A stretch of DNA of 64,000 bases from Nocardia brasiliensis IFM 10847 (GCF_000710915.1 NZ_BAUA01000181.1:1-64000); one strand, 5' to 3'; shown: positions 8,574 to 17,582, counted from the first letter of the stretch. The notes: generated by a model from the sequence alone, not told the origin. Numbers and translations are program-made.

Positions 8574-10376
8574 TCAGTTCAGCGGCGCCGAGCGCCACCA
8601 GCGCAGGACCTCATCGATGGTTCCGGAACCATCGGTGAACATCAGGTACTGCGCGCGATCCGGGTCGCCGGTGAAGGCGGTGACGATCTTGGGGCCGCTC
8701 TCGTCGAATTTGTAGTTGGTATAGGACTGGCCACCGTTGGAGTCCATCGCCTTGGTGTTCGAGGGCAGCTTCGAGAGCACCGCCTGCGCGTCGGCCGCGG
8801 AGTTGTAGACATAGATCCGGTAGAGCGGGTCGGAGTTGGTGCCGCCGCCGTAGCAGCGCCACTGCCAGGCCCACGCGCCGAAGTCCGGATCGCCCGCACC
8901 GGGCGACGGGGTGTAGCTGGTGTCGGTCTCCCAGCATTTCGCGCCGTTGTAGCCGACCTCTTCGGTCTTGGACGCGGGCACCATGCGCGGGAACTCGGCG
9001 CTGATCGACTCCGCCGTCGCGTCGACTACGGTGCCGGGTTTCGTCGCACTGGTCGTCGTGGTGTCCGCGGTGGAACCGTCGTCGGTGACCGCGCCGATGA
9101 TGCCGAGTACTACCAGGATCAGCACCACCACACCCACACTGATGCCGATGATCAGACCGGCATTGGACTTCTTGCGCGGTGGGCCCGCGGGCGGCCGCCC
9201 GGCGATCCCCATCGGCGGTCCGGGCGGCGGGGTGAAGTTGTATCCGGGCTGCGAACCCTGATACGGCGCGGTCGGTTGCGGATTGGGCCCCGTGCCCTGC
9301 GGACGGTCCATCGGCGCCGTGGGCTGCGGGAAGGCTTGGCCCGCAAGATGATTCGGGCCGCTGGTCTGCGGGGCGTGCGGGTGCTGGTACGGCTGGCCGG
9401 TCACCGGGATCGGCGGGGCGGTCGACGGAGGGGGGCCGGTCACCGGGATCGGCGGGGCGGTCGACGGACGCGGGCCGCTCATCGGGATCGGCGCAGCGGT
9501 GTACGGGCGCGGTCCGCCGGCCAGCGGCATGGACGGCGCGCTCGGCGCGTTCAGTGCCTGCTTGGCGGCGGCCGCGAAATCGGCACAGGTGGGAAACCGG
9601 TCGTCCGGGCGCTTGGCCATCGCCTTGGCCAGCACACCGTCCAAGGCGTACGGCAGACCCTGCCGGTGGGTGCTCAAAGCGGGTGCCGTGCCTTGCAGAT
9701 GACCCTGGATGACGGCCGCCGGATTGGTCGCGGCGAACGGGCCCGACCCGGTGAACAGCCAGAACAGCGAGCACGCCAGCGAGTACTGATCGGAGCGGTG
9801 ATCCAGCGACGCCCCGGTGAGCTGTTCGGGGGAGGCGTAGGCCAGCGTGGCGGTGAAGGTGCCGGTCTGCGTCAGGTGTCCGGTGTCGTCCCGGAACCGG
9901 GCGATACCGAAGTCGGTGAGATAGACGCGTTCGCCGCGGCCGCCGCCGGAGCGGGCCAGCAGGATGTTCGCCGGTTTCACATCGCGGTGCAGGACGCCGA
10001 TGCCGTGCGCGTAGTCCAGCGCGTCGGCGGTTTCCTTGATGATCTGCACGGCGCGCTGCGGCGGCAGGGCCTGCGGTTGCACCGACGCGGCGTCGATACC
10101 GTCGATGAACTGCATCGAGATCCACAGCTGCTCGTCCTCGAGGCCGCGGTCGTACACCGTGACGATGTTCGGGTGATCGAGCTGGGCGACCAGATCCGCC
10201 TCCCGTTCGAACCGCGCCCGCACCTCCTTGTCGAAGAACATCTCCCGGTTCAGCAACTTCAACGCGGTCATCCGCGGTAGCCGAGGGTGTTTCGCCAGGT
10301 AGACCGAACCCATGCCACCGCGACCCAGTTGCCGATCGATGACATAGCCGGCGAAGACGTCACCGCTGGCCAGCAT
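8574..10376 (-). CDS. Transmembrane Ser/Thr protein kinase (PknF-like), kinase 2 of 3
   Basis: A 600-residue receptor kinase. The ATG at 10376 follows a GTGGAG site. The kinase domain is complete (GRGGMGSVY, ALKLL, HRDVKPANILL, DFGIARF). The linker contains a 13-residue repeat rich in Pro, Ser and Thr. A transmembrane helix (GLIIGISVGVVVLILVVLGI) leads to an extracellular domain matching kinase 1: GYNGAKC, then WQWRCYGG, and a Trp-Trp near the C-terminus (VLRWWRSAPLN against DWWARAPLI). Its upstream neighbour, kinase 3, overlaps its start by 17 bp. The shared architecture points to duplication. Confidence 0.9.
   Translation of the reverse strand: MLASGDVFAGYVIDRQLGRGGMGSVYLAKHPRLPRMTALKLLNREMFFDKEVRARFEREADLVAQLDHPNIVTVYDRGLEDEQLWISMQFIDGIDAASVQPQALPPQRAVQIIKETADALDYAHGIGVLHRDVKPANILLARSGGGRGERVYLTDFGIARFRDDTGHLTQTGTFTATLAYASPEQLTGASLDHRSDQYSLACSLFWLFTGSGPFAATNPAAVIQGHLQGTAPALSTHRQGLPYALDGVLAKAMAKRPDDRFPTCADFAAAAKQALNAPSAPSMPLAGGPRPYTAAPIPMSGPRPSTAPPIPVTGPPPSTAPPIPVTGQPYQHPHAPQTSGPNHLAGQAFPQPTAPMDRPQGTGPNPQPTAPYQGSQPGYNFTPPPGPPMGIAGRPPAGPPRKKSNAGLIIGISVGVVVLILVVLGIIGAVTDDGSTADTTTTSATKPGTVVDATAESISAEFPRMVPASKTEEVGYNGAKCWETDTSYTPSPGAGDPDFGAWAWQWRCYGGGTNSDPLYRIYVYNSAADAQAVLSKLPSNTKAMDSNGGQSYTNYKFDESGPKIVTAFTGDPDRAQYLMFTDGSGTIDEVLRWWRSAPLN
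9395..9511. repeat. Three 39-bp tandem repeats inside kinase 2
   Basis: Units begin at 9395, 9434 and 9473 (GGCCGG or GGCCGC), period 39 bp. The first two are nearly identical and the third is diverged. They encode a 13-residue linker repeat of the type GPxPSTAPPIPVT. In-frame length change here would alter the membrane-to-kinase tether without breaking the gene. Confidence 0.8.
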
Positions 10377-11943
10377 GTCTGCTCCACTTCCCGCCGCGCG
10401 CCGGGACCCACCGGCGAACAGGCGTACAGCATAAGTACGCGCGATCAGGCACTGGCCGGACCACGGAAAACATCGAAACCATAGCAGTTGTCGCAGGACC
10501 GTCGGCTTTGCGGCGAAAGCCGGTCGGCGCCAGCGATATTCGATAGCCAATCGCTATCGGTGGGGGCCGTGATTCCGGTGGCGGAGCCTGGGTGCGGCCC
10601 GCCGAACCGGGCCGCCGCGGCAGGTCGGGCAGCTCGATCGTCCCGCGCCGAACCGGCCGTCGCGGCGGCGGAAACGGCTGCGGGGGAAACGATCTCGGCG
10701 CCCGCGGCGCGCTCGCCGCCGAGGCGCCGTTCCCGGACTGTCCGTCCGGCGGCCGTTCGCCCGGTGCGCGATCGGCGCGCTCCCCGGACGTCTCGGCAAT
10801 CGGCGTCGTCGCCGGAGGTTGCGGCGGTGGGCCCTGCGGCGGCGACTGTGGGTTTTGCCGGGCGGATTGCGGGTGCGGTGCGGGTTGCGGGTGCGGTGCG
10901 GGTTGCGGCGGCTGCGTGGCTCGCGGCGACGGCGGCCCGGTCGGCGGTGCGCCCGCGGTCCGGTCCGCGTGCATGGGCTGTTGCCGGGTGGGCGCGATGT
11001 GTTGCGGTGGGTGATGTAGTGGAGTCGGCAATGCTGCGGTGTGCCGAGGCTCCGGGCGCGTCGCGGGGGGCCGGGGTGCGTAGTGCGGGTAGGGCGGCTG
11101 GTGGTGCGGCCCGACGGCGAGGGCGTGCTTGGCTGCGGCGGCGAATTCGGCGCAGCTTGGGTAGCGGTCGGCGGGGTGTTTGGCGAGGGCGCGGGCGAGA
11201 ACCCGGTCGAGGGCGGGCGGCAGGCCTGGACGGATGCGGCTCAGCGTGGGCACCGGCGCGTGCAGGTGGCTGTGCACGACCGCGGCCGGGTTGGCGCCGG
11301 GGTAGGGCGGCGCGCCGGTGAGCATCCAGAACAGCGTGCACGCGAGCGAATATTGATCGGCGCGGTCGTCGAGCGGCCGGCCGATCAGCTGTTCCGGCGC
11401 GCCGAACGCCAGCGTCGCGGTGATCGAACCCGACGAGCTCAGCGTGGTGTCACTGCCGCGCACGCTCGCGATCCCGAAATCGGTGAGCAGCACCCGTTCG
11501 TGCTGTCCGATCGGCGCCTTGGCCAGCAGGATGTTGGCGGGTTTCACGTCGCGGTGCAGCACCCGATTGGCGTGCGCGAAATCCAAGGCGTTCGCGGTGT
11601 CACCGACGATCTGCACGGCGCGTCCCGGCTCGAGTACGTTCACGTCGGCGCAGGAAGCGTCCGCACCCGGCACGTACTGCATGGAGATCCACAGCTGCTG
11701 ATCCTGCGCCCCGCGGTCGAACACCGTGACGATGTTCGGGTGGTCGAGCCCGGCCGCGAGGTCGGCTTCGCGCTCGAACCGACGCCGGATCTCCAGCTCG
11801 GTGTACAGCTCGCGTTTCAACAGTTTGAGCGCGGTCAGCCGAGGTAGCCGCGGATGCTGTGCCAGGTAGACGGTGCCCATGCCGCCTTGGCCGAGGACGC
11901 GTCTGATGACATAGCCGGCGAAGACTTCGCCAGTCTGCAACAC
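10360..11943 (-). CDS. Ser/Thr protein kinase lacking transmembrane and sensor domain, kinase 3 of 3
   Basis: From a GTG at 11943 (VLQTGEVFAGYV) a 527-residue frame runs to 10360. The kinase domain is complete (GQGGMGTVY, ALKLL, HRDVKPANILL, DFG, APEQ). The rest is a Pro/Gln/Arg-rich tail with a PAPHPQ tandem repeat. No transmembrane helix is present, unlike the other two. The last ~60 residues (from about PPPIAIGYRI) cross DNA of lower GC that looks intergenic and overlap the start of kinase 2. The tail therefore probably reads through what was once the space between genes, after loss of the membrane and sensor parts. A soluble kinase is the simplest reading. Confidence 0.8.
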   Translation of the reverse strand: MLQTGEVFAGYVIRRVLGQGGMGTVYLAQHPRLPRLTALKLLKRELYTELEIRRRFEREADLAAGLDHPNIVTVFDRGAQDQQLWISMQYVPGADASCADVNVLEPGRAVQIVGDTANALDFAHANRVLHRDVKPANILLAKAPIGQHERVLLTDFGIASVRGSDTTLSSSGSITATLAFGAPEQLIGRPLDDRADQYSLACTLFWMLTGAPPYPGANPAAVVHSHLHAPVPTLSRIRPGLPPALDRVLARALAKHPADRYPSCAEFAAAAKHALAVGPHHQPPYPHYAPRPPATRPEPRHTAALPTPLHHPPQHIAPTRQQPMHADRTAGAPPTGPPSPRATQPPQPAPHPQPAPHPQSARQNPQSPPQGPPPQPPATTPIAETSGERADRAPGERPPDGQSGNGASAASAPRAPRSFPPQPFPPPRRPVRRGTIELPDLPRRPGSAGRTQAPPPESRPPPIAIGYRISLAPTGFRRKADGPATTAMVSMFSVVRPVPDRAYLCCTPVRRWVPARGGKWSRHAGQR

Positions 11944-12073
11944 GGGTGTGCACCCCCTGGTCGGGTCGAGCGCGCGGATACTACCGATGTATCTCGCGGG
12001 GGCTCGGTGATGCAACAGACCGGGTCTGCGCATCCGCGGATTGCTGTCGGGGGTGGTCGTTAAGCTGGCCCCT

Positions 12074-12844
12074 ATGCGCATTGGAGCACACGTCCGGCTC
12101 GACAGCGACCCGATCGGCTTCGGTGAGAAACTCGGCGCCGATGTCATCCAGATGTTCGTCGTCGATCCGCAGAGCTGGGACAAGCCCACACCCCACCCAC
12201 GCACCGAAGAGATCGTGGCCAGCCCGATCGACGTGGTGGTGCACTCGTCCTATCAGATCAATGTGGCGAGCCTGAACAACCGGCTGCGCATGCCGTCGCG
12301 CAATGCCGTCGCCCAGCAGGCCAAGGCCGCCGCCGAACTCGGCGCCCTCGGTCTCGTCGTGCACGGCGGTCATGTGCGCTCCGACGCCGAACTCGACACC
12401 GGTATCGACAACTGGCGCAAGCTGTTCGAACGCCAGCAGGACAAGGGCGGCTTCGCCGTGCCGATCCTGATCGAGAACACCGCGGGCGGCAATCACGCCA
12501 TGGCACGGCATTTCGATTCGATCGCCCGATTGTGGGACGCCGTAGGCGATTACGGCGCCGGGTTCTGCCTGGACACCTGTCATGCCTGGGCCGGGGGTGA
12601 AGACCTCGTCGGCATCGTCGAACGGATCAGGGCGATCACCGGCCGCATCGACCTGGTACACCTCAACTCCTCCCGCGACGAATTCAATTCCGGCGCCGAC
12701 CGGCACGCCAACTTCGCCGACGGCACCATCGACCCGCAACTGCTCGCCGAAGTCTGCAAAACGGCGGACGCCCCGATCATCCTGGAAACCCCGGGTGACG
12801 GCGTAGCCGAGGACCTGGCCTACCTGCGCGAGCACGTGGGGTAG
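12074..12844 (+). CDS. nfo: Deoxyribonuclease IV (endonuclease IV), AP-site repair
   Basis: A 256-residue TIM-barrel enzyme that cleaves abasic sites in base-excision repair. The zinc-site residues are visible in order: His in VVHSSYQIN, His in VVHGGHV, Glu in ILIENTAGG, Asp and His in CLDTCHAWAGG, His in LVHLNSS, the DRH of SGADRHANF, and Glu in IILETPGDG. It is close in length and motifs to M. tuberculosis End (Rv0670). The start at 12074 gives MRIGAHVRLDSDP, which matches the family N-terminus; nothing upstream is conserved. Confidence 0.9.
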   Translation: MRIGAHVRLDSDPIGFGEKLGADVIQMFVVDPQSWDKPTPHPRTEEIVASPIDVVVHSSYQINVASLNNRLRMPSRNAVAQQAKAAAELGALGLVVHGGHVRSDAELDTGIDNWRKLFERQQDKGGFAVPILIENTAGGNHAMARHFDSIARLWDAVGDYGAGFCLDTCHAWAGGEDLVGIVERIRAITGRIDLVHLNSSRDEFNSGADRHANFADGTIDPQLLAEVCKTADAPIILETPGDGVAEDLAYLREHVG

Positions 12845-13042
12845 TACGGGGCTGCGTTCGCGCTTGCGGCGCAGTGGGTGTGCGCTGGCACGCGGGGCGC
12901 TGACGCTTGCCCCCAACAGGTTTCGTGGCAAGCGCCGTCGTGGGTGCCTGAGTCCGACGCCCGAGAAGGGGTGCATCGGATGACCCGATGCGCTTCGTGA
13001 GTTTGCCTCGCGCGGCAGACCGGCTCGCGCACTGGTTCTGAG

Positions 13043-13080
13043 TTCTCGCACGGGTTTTGGGTTCCCGCACGGGTTTTGGG
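13043..13080. repeat. Two 19-bp tandem repeats in the gap before the dioxygenase gene
   Basis: The unit TTCTCGCACGGGTTTTGGG (13043-13061) recurs with one change at 13062-13080, and a more diverged copy precedes it at 13023-13042. The 300-bp gap (12845-13144) also has a small GCATCGG/CCGATGC hairpin (12973-12991). No gene is supported there. Confidence 0.65.
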
Positions 13081-13144
13081 TGGGTTGGGATCAGGGCGAC
13101 GGAAAGGGTGGTCGGCGGCGAGGGTGGGTGGTGTGCTGATTTCC

Positions 13145-14074
13145 ATGACGGTTGCATCTGCCCATTCCACTGTCGCGGTGACGAAACTCGGCGCACGTAT
13201 CGGCGCTCGGGTCGACAATGTCCGGCTCGGGGGTGATCTCGATGCGACGACCGTCGCGGCGATCCGGCGAGCGCTGTTGGCGCACAAGGTGATCTTCTTT
13301 CGCGGACAGGACCACCTGGACGAGGACGGGCAGTACGAGTTCGCGCAACTGCTCGGCAGCCCGACGACGCCGCACCCCACGGTCACCTCGCACGGCGTCA
13401 AGAGTTTGGCGATCGACTCCGAGCACGGTCGCGCCAACAGCTGGCATACCGACGTGACGTTCGTCGACCGCATCCCGAAGGCGTCGATCCTGCGGGCGGT
13501 GCACCTGCCGACCTACGGCGGTTCGACCACGTGGGCGTCGACGGTCGCGGCTTACGAGTCGCTGCCGGAACCGTTGCAGCGGCTCGCGGAGAGCCTGCGC
13601 GCGGTGCACACGAATGTCTACGACTACGCGGCCCGCAACGTGGAACCCCTGCGCCCGAACACCCAGGCATACCGGGCCGAGTTCGAATCCAGCCACTACG
13701 AGACCGAACACCCGGTGGTCCGGGTGCATCCGGAGACCGGTGAGCGCGCGCTGCTGCTCGGTCATTTCGTCAAGCATTTCGTCGGCCTGTCCACCGGCGA
13801 ATCGCAGGCCCTGTTCCGGCTCTTCCAGGATCGTGTCACGCGCCTGGAGAACACCGCGCGCTGGAACTGGGCGCCCGGTGACGTCGCGATCTGGGACAAC
13901 CGCGCCACCCAGCACTACGCCGTCGACGACTACGACGACCAGCCCCGCAAACTCACCCGCATCACCCTGGCCGGCGATATCCCGGTAGCCGTGGACGGCA
14001 CCCCTAGCAAGATCATCGCCGGAAATGCCGAGCACTACTCCGTACTCGACCAACCCACCCGCCTCGCCTCCTGA
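13145..14074 (+). CDS. TauD/TfdA-family Fe(II)/2-oxoglutarate dioxygenase, alkyl sulfatase type
   Basis: A 309-residue enzyme that couples 2-oxoglutarate decarboxylation to hydroxylation of a sulfonate or sulfate ester. The facial triad is H-x-D in NSWHTDVTF and the distal His in RATQHYAVDDYDD, with the 2-oxoglutarate Arg in LTRITLAGD. The sequence resembles M. tuberculosis Rv3406, an alkyl-sulfate dioxygenase, including KLGARIGARVDNVRLGGDL and HPVVRVHPETGERALL. The ATG at 13145 was chosen from this match. It stands alone, so a sulfur-scavenging role is inferred from the family only. Confidence 0.9.
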   Translation: MTVASAHSTVAVTKLGARIGARVDNVRLGGDLDATTVAAIRRALLAHKVIFFRGQDHLDEDGQYEFAQLLGSPTTPHPTVTSHGVKSLAIDSEHGRANSWHTDVTFVDRIPKASILRAVHLPTYGGSTTWASTVAAYESLPEPLQRLAESLRAVHTNVYDYAARNVEPLRPNTQAYRAEFESSHYETEHPVVRVHPETGERALLLGHFVKHFVGLSTGESQALFRLFQDRVTRLENTARWNWAPGDVAIWDNRATQHYAVDDYDDQPRKLTRITLAGDIPVAVDGTPSKIIAGNAEHYSVLDQPTRLAS

Positions 14075-14378
14075 TCGGTACCGGCCGCACCATCGCGCAA
14101 AGTCATCCACGCAGACCTGGACCGTCGCGCACACCCTGACCGTCGCGGACGCGGGCGGCTGTGGAGCTGTACCGCAGTGCTACGAGGTGGTGGTCGGGCT
14201 GCCGGCCGTGACTTCGCCGGCTGCCGGATCGGTCCGCAGACTCGTGCTCGGCCCCGCCGGCCGTCGAGCACGCCCGGCGGCAACCGTCCGCGCTTCGCGG
14301 CAAGGCAGCACCGGAACGCTTTACCCCTAGGGCCCCGGCGAGCTGAGCGGTGTCGTAGGGGACCTTCATACTGGTGCG

Positions 14379-15599
14379 ATGAGTATTCGGCCGTTGGATG
14401 GGGTTCGCGTCCTGGAGCTGGGCAATTACATTGCCGCGCCGACCGCCGGGCGGATCCTCGGCGATTTCGGCGCGGAGGTGATCAAGGTGGAGCGGCCCAA
14501 GGCCGGCGACGAGCTGCGGAACTGGCGGCTCTACGGCGGCGACACGTCGATGCTGTATCGCACGGTGAACCGGAACAAGAAGTCGATCACGCTGGATCTG
14601 CGCAGCGAGGCCGGGCGGAACGTGGTGCTGGAGCTGCTGCGCCGCTCCGATGTGCTGCTGGAGAATTTTCGTCCCGGCATGCTGGAGAAGTGGGGGCTCG
14701 GCCCGGAGGTCCTCGACCGGATCAACCCGAACCTGGTGATCACCAGGATCTCCGGCTACGGGCAGACCGGCCCGCACGCGTCTCGTCCCGGTTTCGCCGC
14801 GGTCGCCGAGGCGGTCGGCGGATTACGCGAGCTGATGGGGGAACCGGATCGGCCGCCGGTGCGCACGGGCGTGTCCATCGGCGACTCGATCGCCGGGGTG
14901 TACGCCGCGTTCGGCACGGTGATGGCGCTGTTCCAGCGGGAACGGGTGTCCGCGGCGGCGACGCCGATCCCGTTGCGGGAGCGGATCATCGACGTCGCGC
15001 TGAACGAAACGATCCTGTCCATGATGGAATCGCTGGTTCCCGACTATCTGGCGTACGGTATCCAGCGTGAGCGCGTCGGCGGTCTGGTGGAGGGCATCGC
15101 GCCCAGCAACGCCTACCCGTGCAGCGACGGCGTCAGCATCATCATCGGCGGCAACGGCGACGCCATCTTCCAGCGCTATATGCAGGTGATCGACAGACCG
15201 GACCTGGCGGCCGACCCGGAATTGCAGGACAACGCGGGCCGCTGGCGCCACCATGAACGGCTCGACGCCGCGATCTCCGCCTGGACCAGTCGGCACACGC
15301 GCGCCGACGCGCTGAAATCACTGGAGGCCGCCGGCATTCCGTGCGGCCCCATCTACACCGCGGCGGATATCGTCGCCGACGAACAGTACAAGGCCCGCAA
15401 CATGATTCAGCCCTTTTCGGTGGATGTCGGTGCGCCGGAACCGAAGACGGTCGGGTTCACCGGCATCGTCCCGGTGATCGGCGAGCAATCGCTGCCCATC
15501 CGCAACGTCGGCCCCGACCTCGGCGAGCACACCCGTGAGGTGCTGTCCGGGCTGCTCGGGATGAGCGATGCCGAGATCGACGCCCTGGAGGCCTCATGA
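14379..15599 (+). CDS. Class III CoA-transferase (CaiB/BaiF family)
   Basis: A 406-residue family III CoA-transferase moving CoA between two carboxylic acids. The N-terminus has GVRVLELGNYIAAPTAGRILGDFGAEVIKVE. The catalytic-Asp region is GVSIGDSIAGVYA. The C-terminal half keeps GPIYTAADIVAD and LGEHTREVLSGLLG. A 151-bp gap separates it from an HMG-CoA lyase-like gene on the same strand, suggesting joint work on a branched or 3-hydroxy-dicarboxylic acyl-CoA. Actual acids unknown. The 304 bp before it (14075-14378) hold nothing I can support. Confidence 0.9.
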   Translation: MSIRPLDGVRVLELGNYIAAPTAGRILGDFGAEVIKVERPKAGDELRNWRLYGGDTSMLYRTVNRNKKSITLDLRSEAGRNVVLELLRRSDVLLENFRPGMLEKWGLGPEVLDRINPNLVITRISGYGQTGPHASRPGFAAVAEAVGGLRELMGEPDRPPVRTGVSIGDSIAGVYAAFGTVMALFQRERVSAAATPIPLRERIIDVALNETILSMMESLVPDYLAYGIQRERVGGLVEGIAPSNAYPCSDGVSIIIGGNGDAIFQRYMQVIDRPDLAADPELQDNAGRWRHHERLDAAISAWTSRHTRADALKSLEAAGIPCGPIYTAADIVADEQYKARNMIQPFSVDVGAPEPKTVGFTGIVPVIGEQSLPIRNVGPDLGEHTREVLSGLLGMSDAEIDALEAS

Positions 15600-15750
15600 G
15601 GAAAGGTCGCAGGCGGCCGCCGGGGCGCGGTCCGGGTGATCTGCGTTCGCCGGGCTTCACCCGCCCGACGGTGCATCCGAATCCGGCGGGCGGGCACGAA
15701 AAGCCTTGGGGCGGCGTGATGTGCGCGCCGCGGCAGGAACGAGACGAGCG

Positions 15751-16674
15751 ATGACCGCCGCGCTGCTGCGGGACGTGACGTTGCGCGACGGCCTGCAGCT
15801 CACCGGCAAGGTGTTGCCGGTGCAGCGCAAGGTGGAGGTGGTCCGGCGGCTGCTCGCGCTCGGCGTGCCGGAACTGGAGATCGGCTCCATGGCGCGACCC
15901 GACCTGGTGCCGCCGATGGCGAACACCATGGAGTTGGTGGCCGCGCTGACTCCCGAAGAGCTGCAACGCTGTTGGGTGTGGGTGGCGACGCCGCGGCACG
16001 TGGAGAAGGCGGCCGCGGCGGGAGTACGTAACTTCCAGTACTGCTTCTCGGTCTCCGACGCGCACAACAAAGCCAATATCGGCCGCACCACCGAGGACAG
16101 TGTCGCGGCCATGCCGGACGCGGTGCGCCTCGCCGAGTCGGTCGGCGGCTCGATCCAGCTCTGCCTGGCAACCAGCTTCACCTGCCCGTTCGACGGCCCG
16201 GTCGATCCCGAGCGGGTGCTGGCCATCGCCGCCGATCCGCGCACGGCCGGCGCTGCGGATATCGTGATCGCCGATACCCTAGGTCAGGCCGGTCCGGCCG
16301 AGGTGGCCGCCTTGATTTCCGCGGTGCGCGCGCGAACCCCGCAGCGCCGCATCGTCTTCCACGGCCACGACACCTGGGGAATGGGTGTCGCGAATACGTT
16401 GGCCGCGGTGCGCGCGGGTGCCACAATGGTCGACGGTTCGCTCGGCGGCCTGGGTGGCTGCCCATTTGCTCCGGGCGCGAGCGGCAATACCTCCACCGAG
16501 GATATCCTCTTCGCCACCCGCCCCGAATGGTTCACTCCGCCGACGCTCGCGGCCCTGGTGGAATTGGCCGAGGGATTGTTGAGCGAGCTGGGCGAGCCGA
16601 ACCGATCGCGCACCGCCGAGGGCGCACGTTCAAAAGCCGAGGCGTTCGCTTGGGTGATCCCGCAGTCCGGGTAG
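15751..16674 (+). CDS. Hydroxymethylglutaryl-CoA lyase-like protein
   Basis: A 307-residue TIM-barrel lyase of the HMGL-like family, expected to split a 3-hydroxy-3-methylglutaryl-type CoA ester. Metal-site residues are visible: RDVTLRDGLQ at the N-terminus and HGHD in VFHGHDTWGMG. The loop GGLGGCPFAPGASGNTSTED is the HMG-CoA lyase signature with its conserved Cys. It follows the CoA-transferase and the two may form one transcript. HMG-CoA itself or a related substrate such as citramalyl-CoA cannot be separated by sequence alone. The next 425 bp (16675-17099) contain no gene I can support. Confidence 0.88.
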   Translation: MTAALLRDVTLRDGLQLTGKVLPVQRKVEVVRRLLALGVPELEIGSMARPDLVPPMANTMELVAALTPEELQRCWVWVATPRHVEKAAAAGVRNFQYCFSVSDAHNKANIGRTTEDSVAAMPDAVRLAESVGGSIQLCLATSFTCPFDGPVDPERVLAIAADPRTAGAADIVIADTLGQAGPAEVAALISAVRARTPQRRIVFHGHDTWGMGVANTLAAVRAGATMVDGSLGGLGGCPFAPGASGNTSTEDILFATRPEWFTPPTLAALVELAEGLLSELGEPNRSRTAEGARSKAEAFAWVIPQSG

Positions 16675-17099
16675 GCGCCAGTTCAGTGGCTTATCGACGC
16701 CTGTGCTGGAAACCGTGGTGGATGCTCGCACAGCGGGCCTTTCATCCCGGTTGAGGCATAGCCCGCCGCGCCCGAGATATTCGGCTGTGGACCACCGCAC
16801 GCACTGTCTCCGGTTCGTCGAGCGTTCCGTTACGCGCGAGCCTTGTGACCCATGTCTCGTGTTAGCGACAAATTTGCCACTGCTGCTATCGAATGTCCCC
16901 ACGGCCAACGTCCGGTGAACGGATGGGCGACCGGTATATCGCGGCCCACCGCCTGGGTCGGACTTTCCCGGGTAAGTATCCGATCGCATTGCAACCCTTT
17001 GGCTAACACCAATCTGGGCGGCCGTCCAACTGGGGCATTTCCCGCCCTCTGCGCATGGTATTTCTATCGGGTCGACAGCGAAGGACGTGTCGATCACCT

Positions 17100-17357
17100 A
17101 TGAAGGGGAAGTTCTTGAAGAAGATCCGTACGTTCGGGCTCCTGTGTGTCACCGCGGCTTCCATCGTGCTGGCCGGCTCGGGCCTGGCCGCGGCTGAGGT
17201 CGCCGATATCCAGGGCGCCGGCACCACCACGCCGCCCGCCTCCTCCGGTTCGGGGACCGGTTCCGCTGCGCTGGTCGAGGGCATCGCCAAGCTGCTGGCC
17301 ACCGGCAGCGCGGGCGGCCCGTACTGCCCCGGCGGCGCCGGCTGCCCGAAGCCGTAG
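17100..17357 (+). CDS. Small secreted protein with C-terminal Cys pair
   Basis: An 85-residue preprotein. It has a positive start (MKGKFLKKIR), a hydrophobic core and a predicted signal cleavage after GLAAA. The mature part is about 50 residues, Gly/Ser/Thr-rich, and ends GGPYCPGGAGCPKP with two cysteines. The Shine-Dalgarno site (GAAGGA) is rather distant. A strong hairpin follows the stop. Similar small secreted proteins are common in Nocardia and mycobacteria; the function is unknown. Confidence 0.7.
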   Translation: MKGKFLKKIRTFGLLCVTAASIVLAGSGLAAAEVADIQGAGTTTPPASSGSGTGSAALVEGIAKLLATGSAGGPYCPGGAGCPKP

Positions 17358-17375
17358 TCAGCCGACTGAACCGAT

Positions 17376-17410
17376 CCGGTCCCCGAGAGTTCTCGGGGGC
17401 CGGATTCTTT
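17376..17410 (+). terminator. Intrinsic terminator
   Basis: Left arm from 17376 (CCGGTCCCCGAGA) pairs with a right arm ending at 17403 (TCTCGGGGGCCGG), with one G-T wobble, followed by ATTCTTTT. It sits 19 bp after the stop of the small secreted protein and separates it from the leader ORF of the EF-Tu paralogue. Confidence 0.85.
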
Positions 17411-17474
17411 TATCGGCACGCACCGGCCGAAATTCGGTCGCGGTCGAGAACCTCCGGCATTTATCGTTTTCGGC

Positions 17475-17582
17475 ATGTTCAGCTACGCCATCGCCGCATC
17501 GTCCGCAGTCGCGGGCGCGATGGCTGCTGTCCTGGCGGCGTCGGCACTGGTTGCCGCGCAGTTCGACGGCGCGCGAAGCTGA
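17475..17582 (+). CDS. 35-codon hydrophobic leader-like ORF upstream of the EF-Tu paralogue
   Basis: An ATG at 17475 opens a short frame beginning MFSYAIAASSAVAGAMAAVL and ending QFDGARS. It would be a single Ala-rich transmembrane helix. There is no clear Shine-Dalgarno site; a TATCGT hexamer at 17462-17467 would place transcription start close to the ATG, so leaderless translation is possible. Its stop codon (17580-17582) lies in the first arm of a long stem. It may be a regulatory leader peptide for the gene at 17697 or merely a small membrane protein; expression is unproven. Confidence 0.45.
   Translation: MFSYAIAASSAVAGAMAAVLAASALVAAQFDGARS

Noticed and set aside
10865..10915. GC-rich tandem GGGTGCGGTGCGGGTTGCG-like repeats
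   Set aside because: They encode the PAPHPQ repeats of the kinase 3 tail and need no separate explanation.
12973..12991. GCATCGG/CCGATGC hairpin as a terminator of the endonuclease IV gene
   Set aside because: It lies about 130 bp past the stop, is short and lacks a T tract; too weak to call.
13023..13080. Short tandem repeats that might seed a CRISPR-like array
   Set aside because: Only two good 19-bp copies plus one decayed copy, directly adjacent with no spacers.
16852..17103. An 83-codon frame between the HMG-CoA lyase-like gene and the small secreted protein
   Set aside because: No ribosome site, odd composition and no recognisable domain. Its stop overlaps the start of the secreted protein gene, but nothing else supports it.
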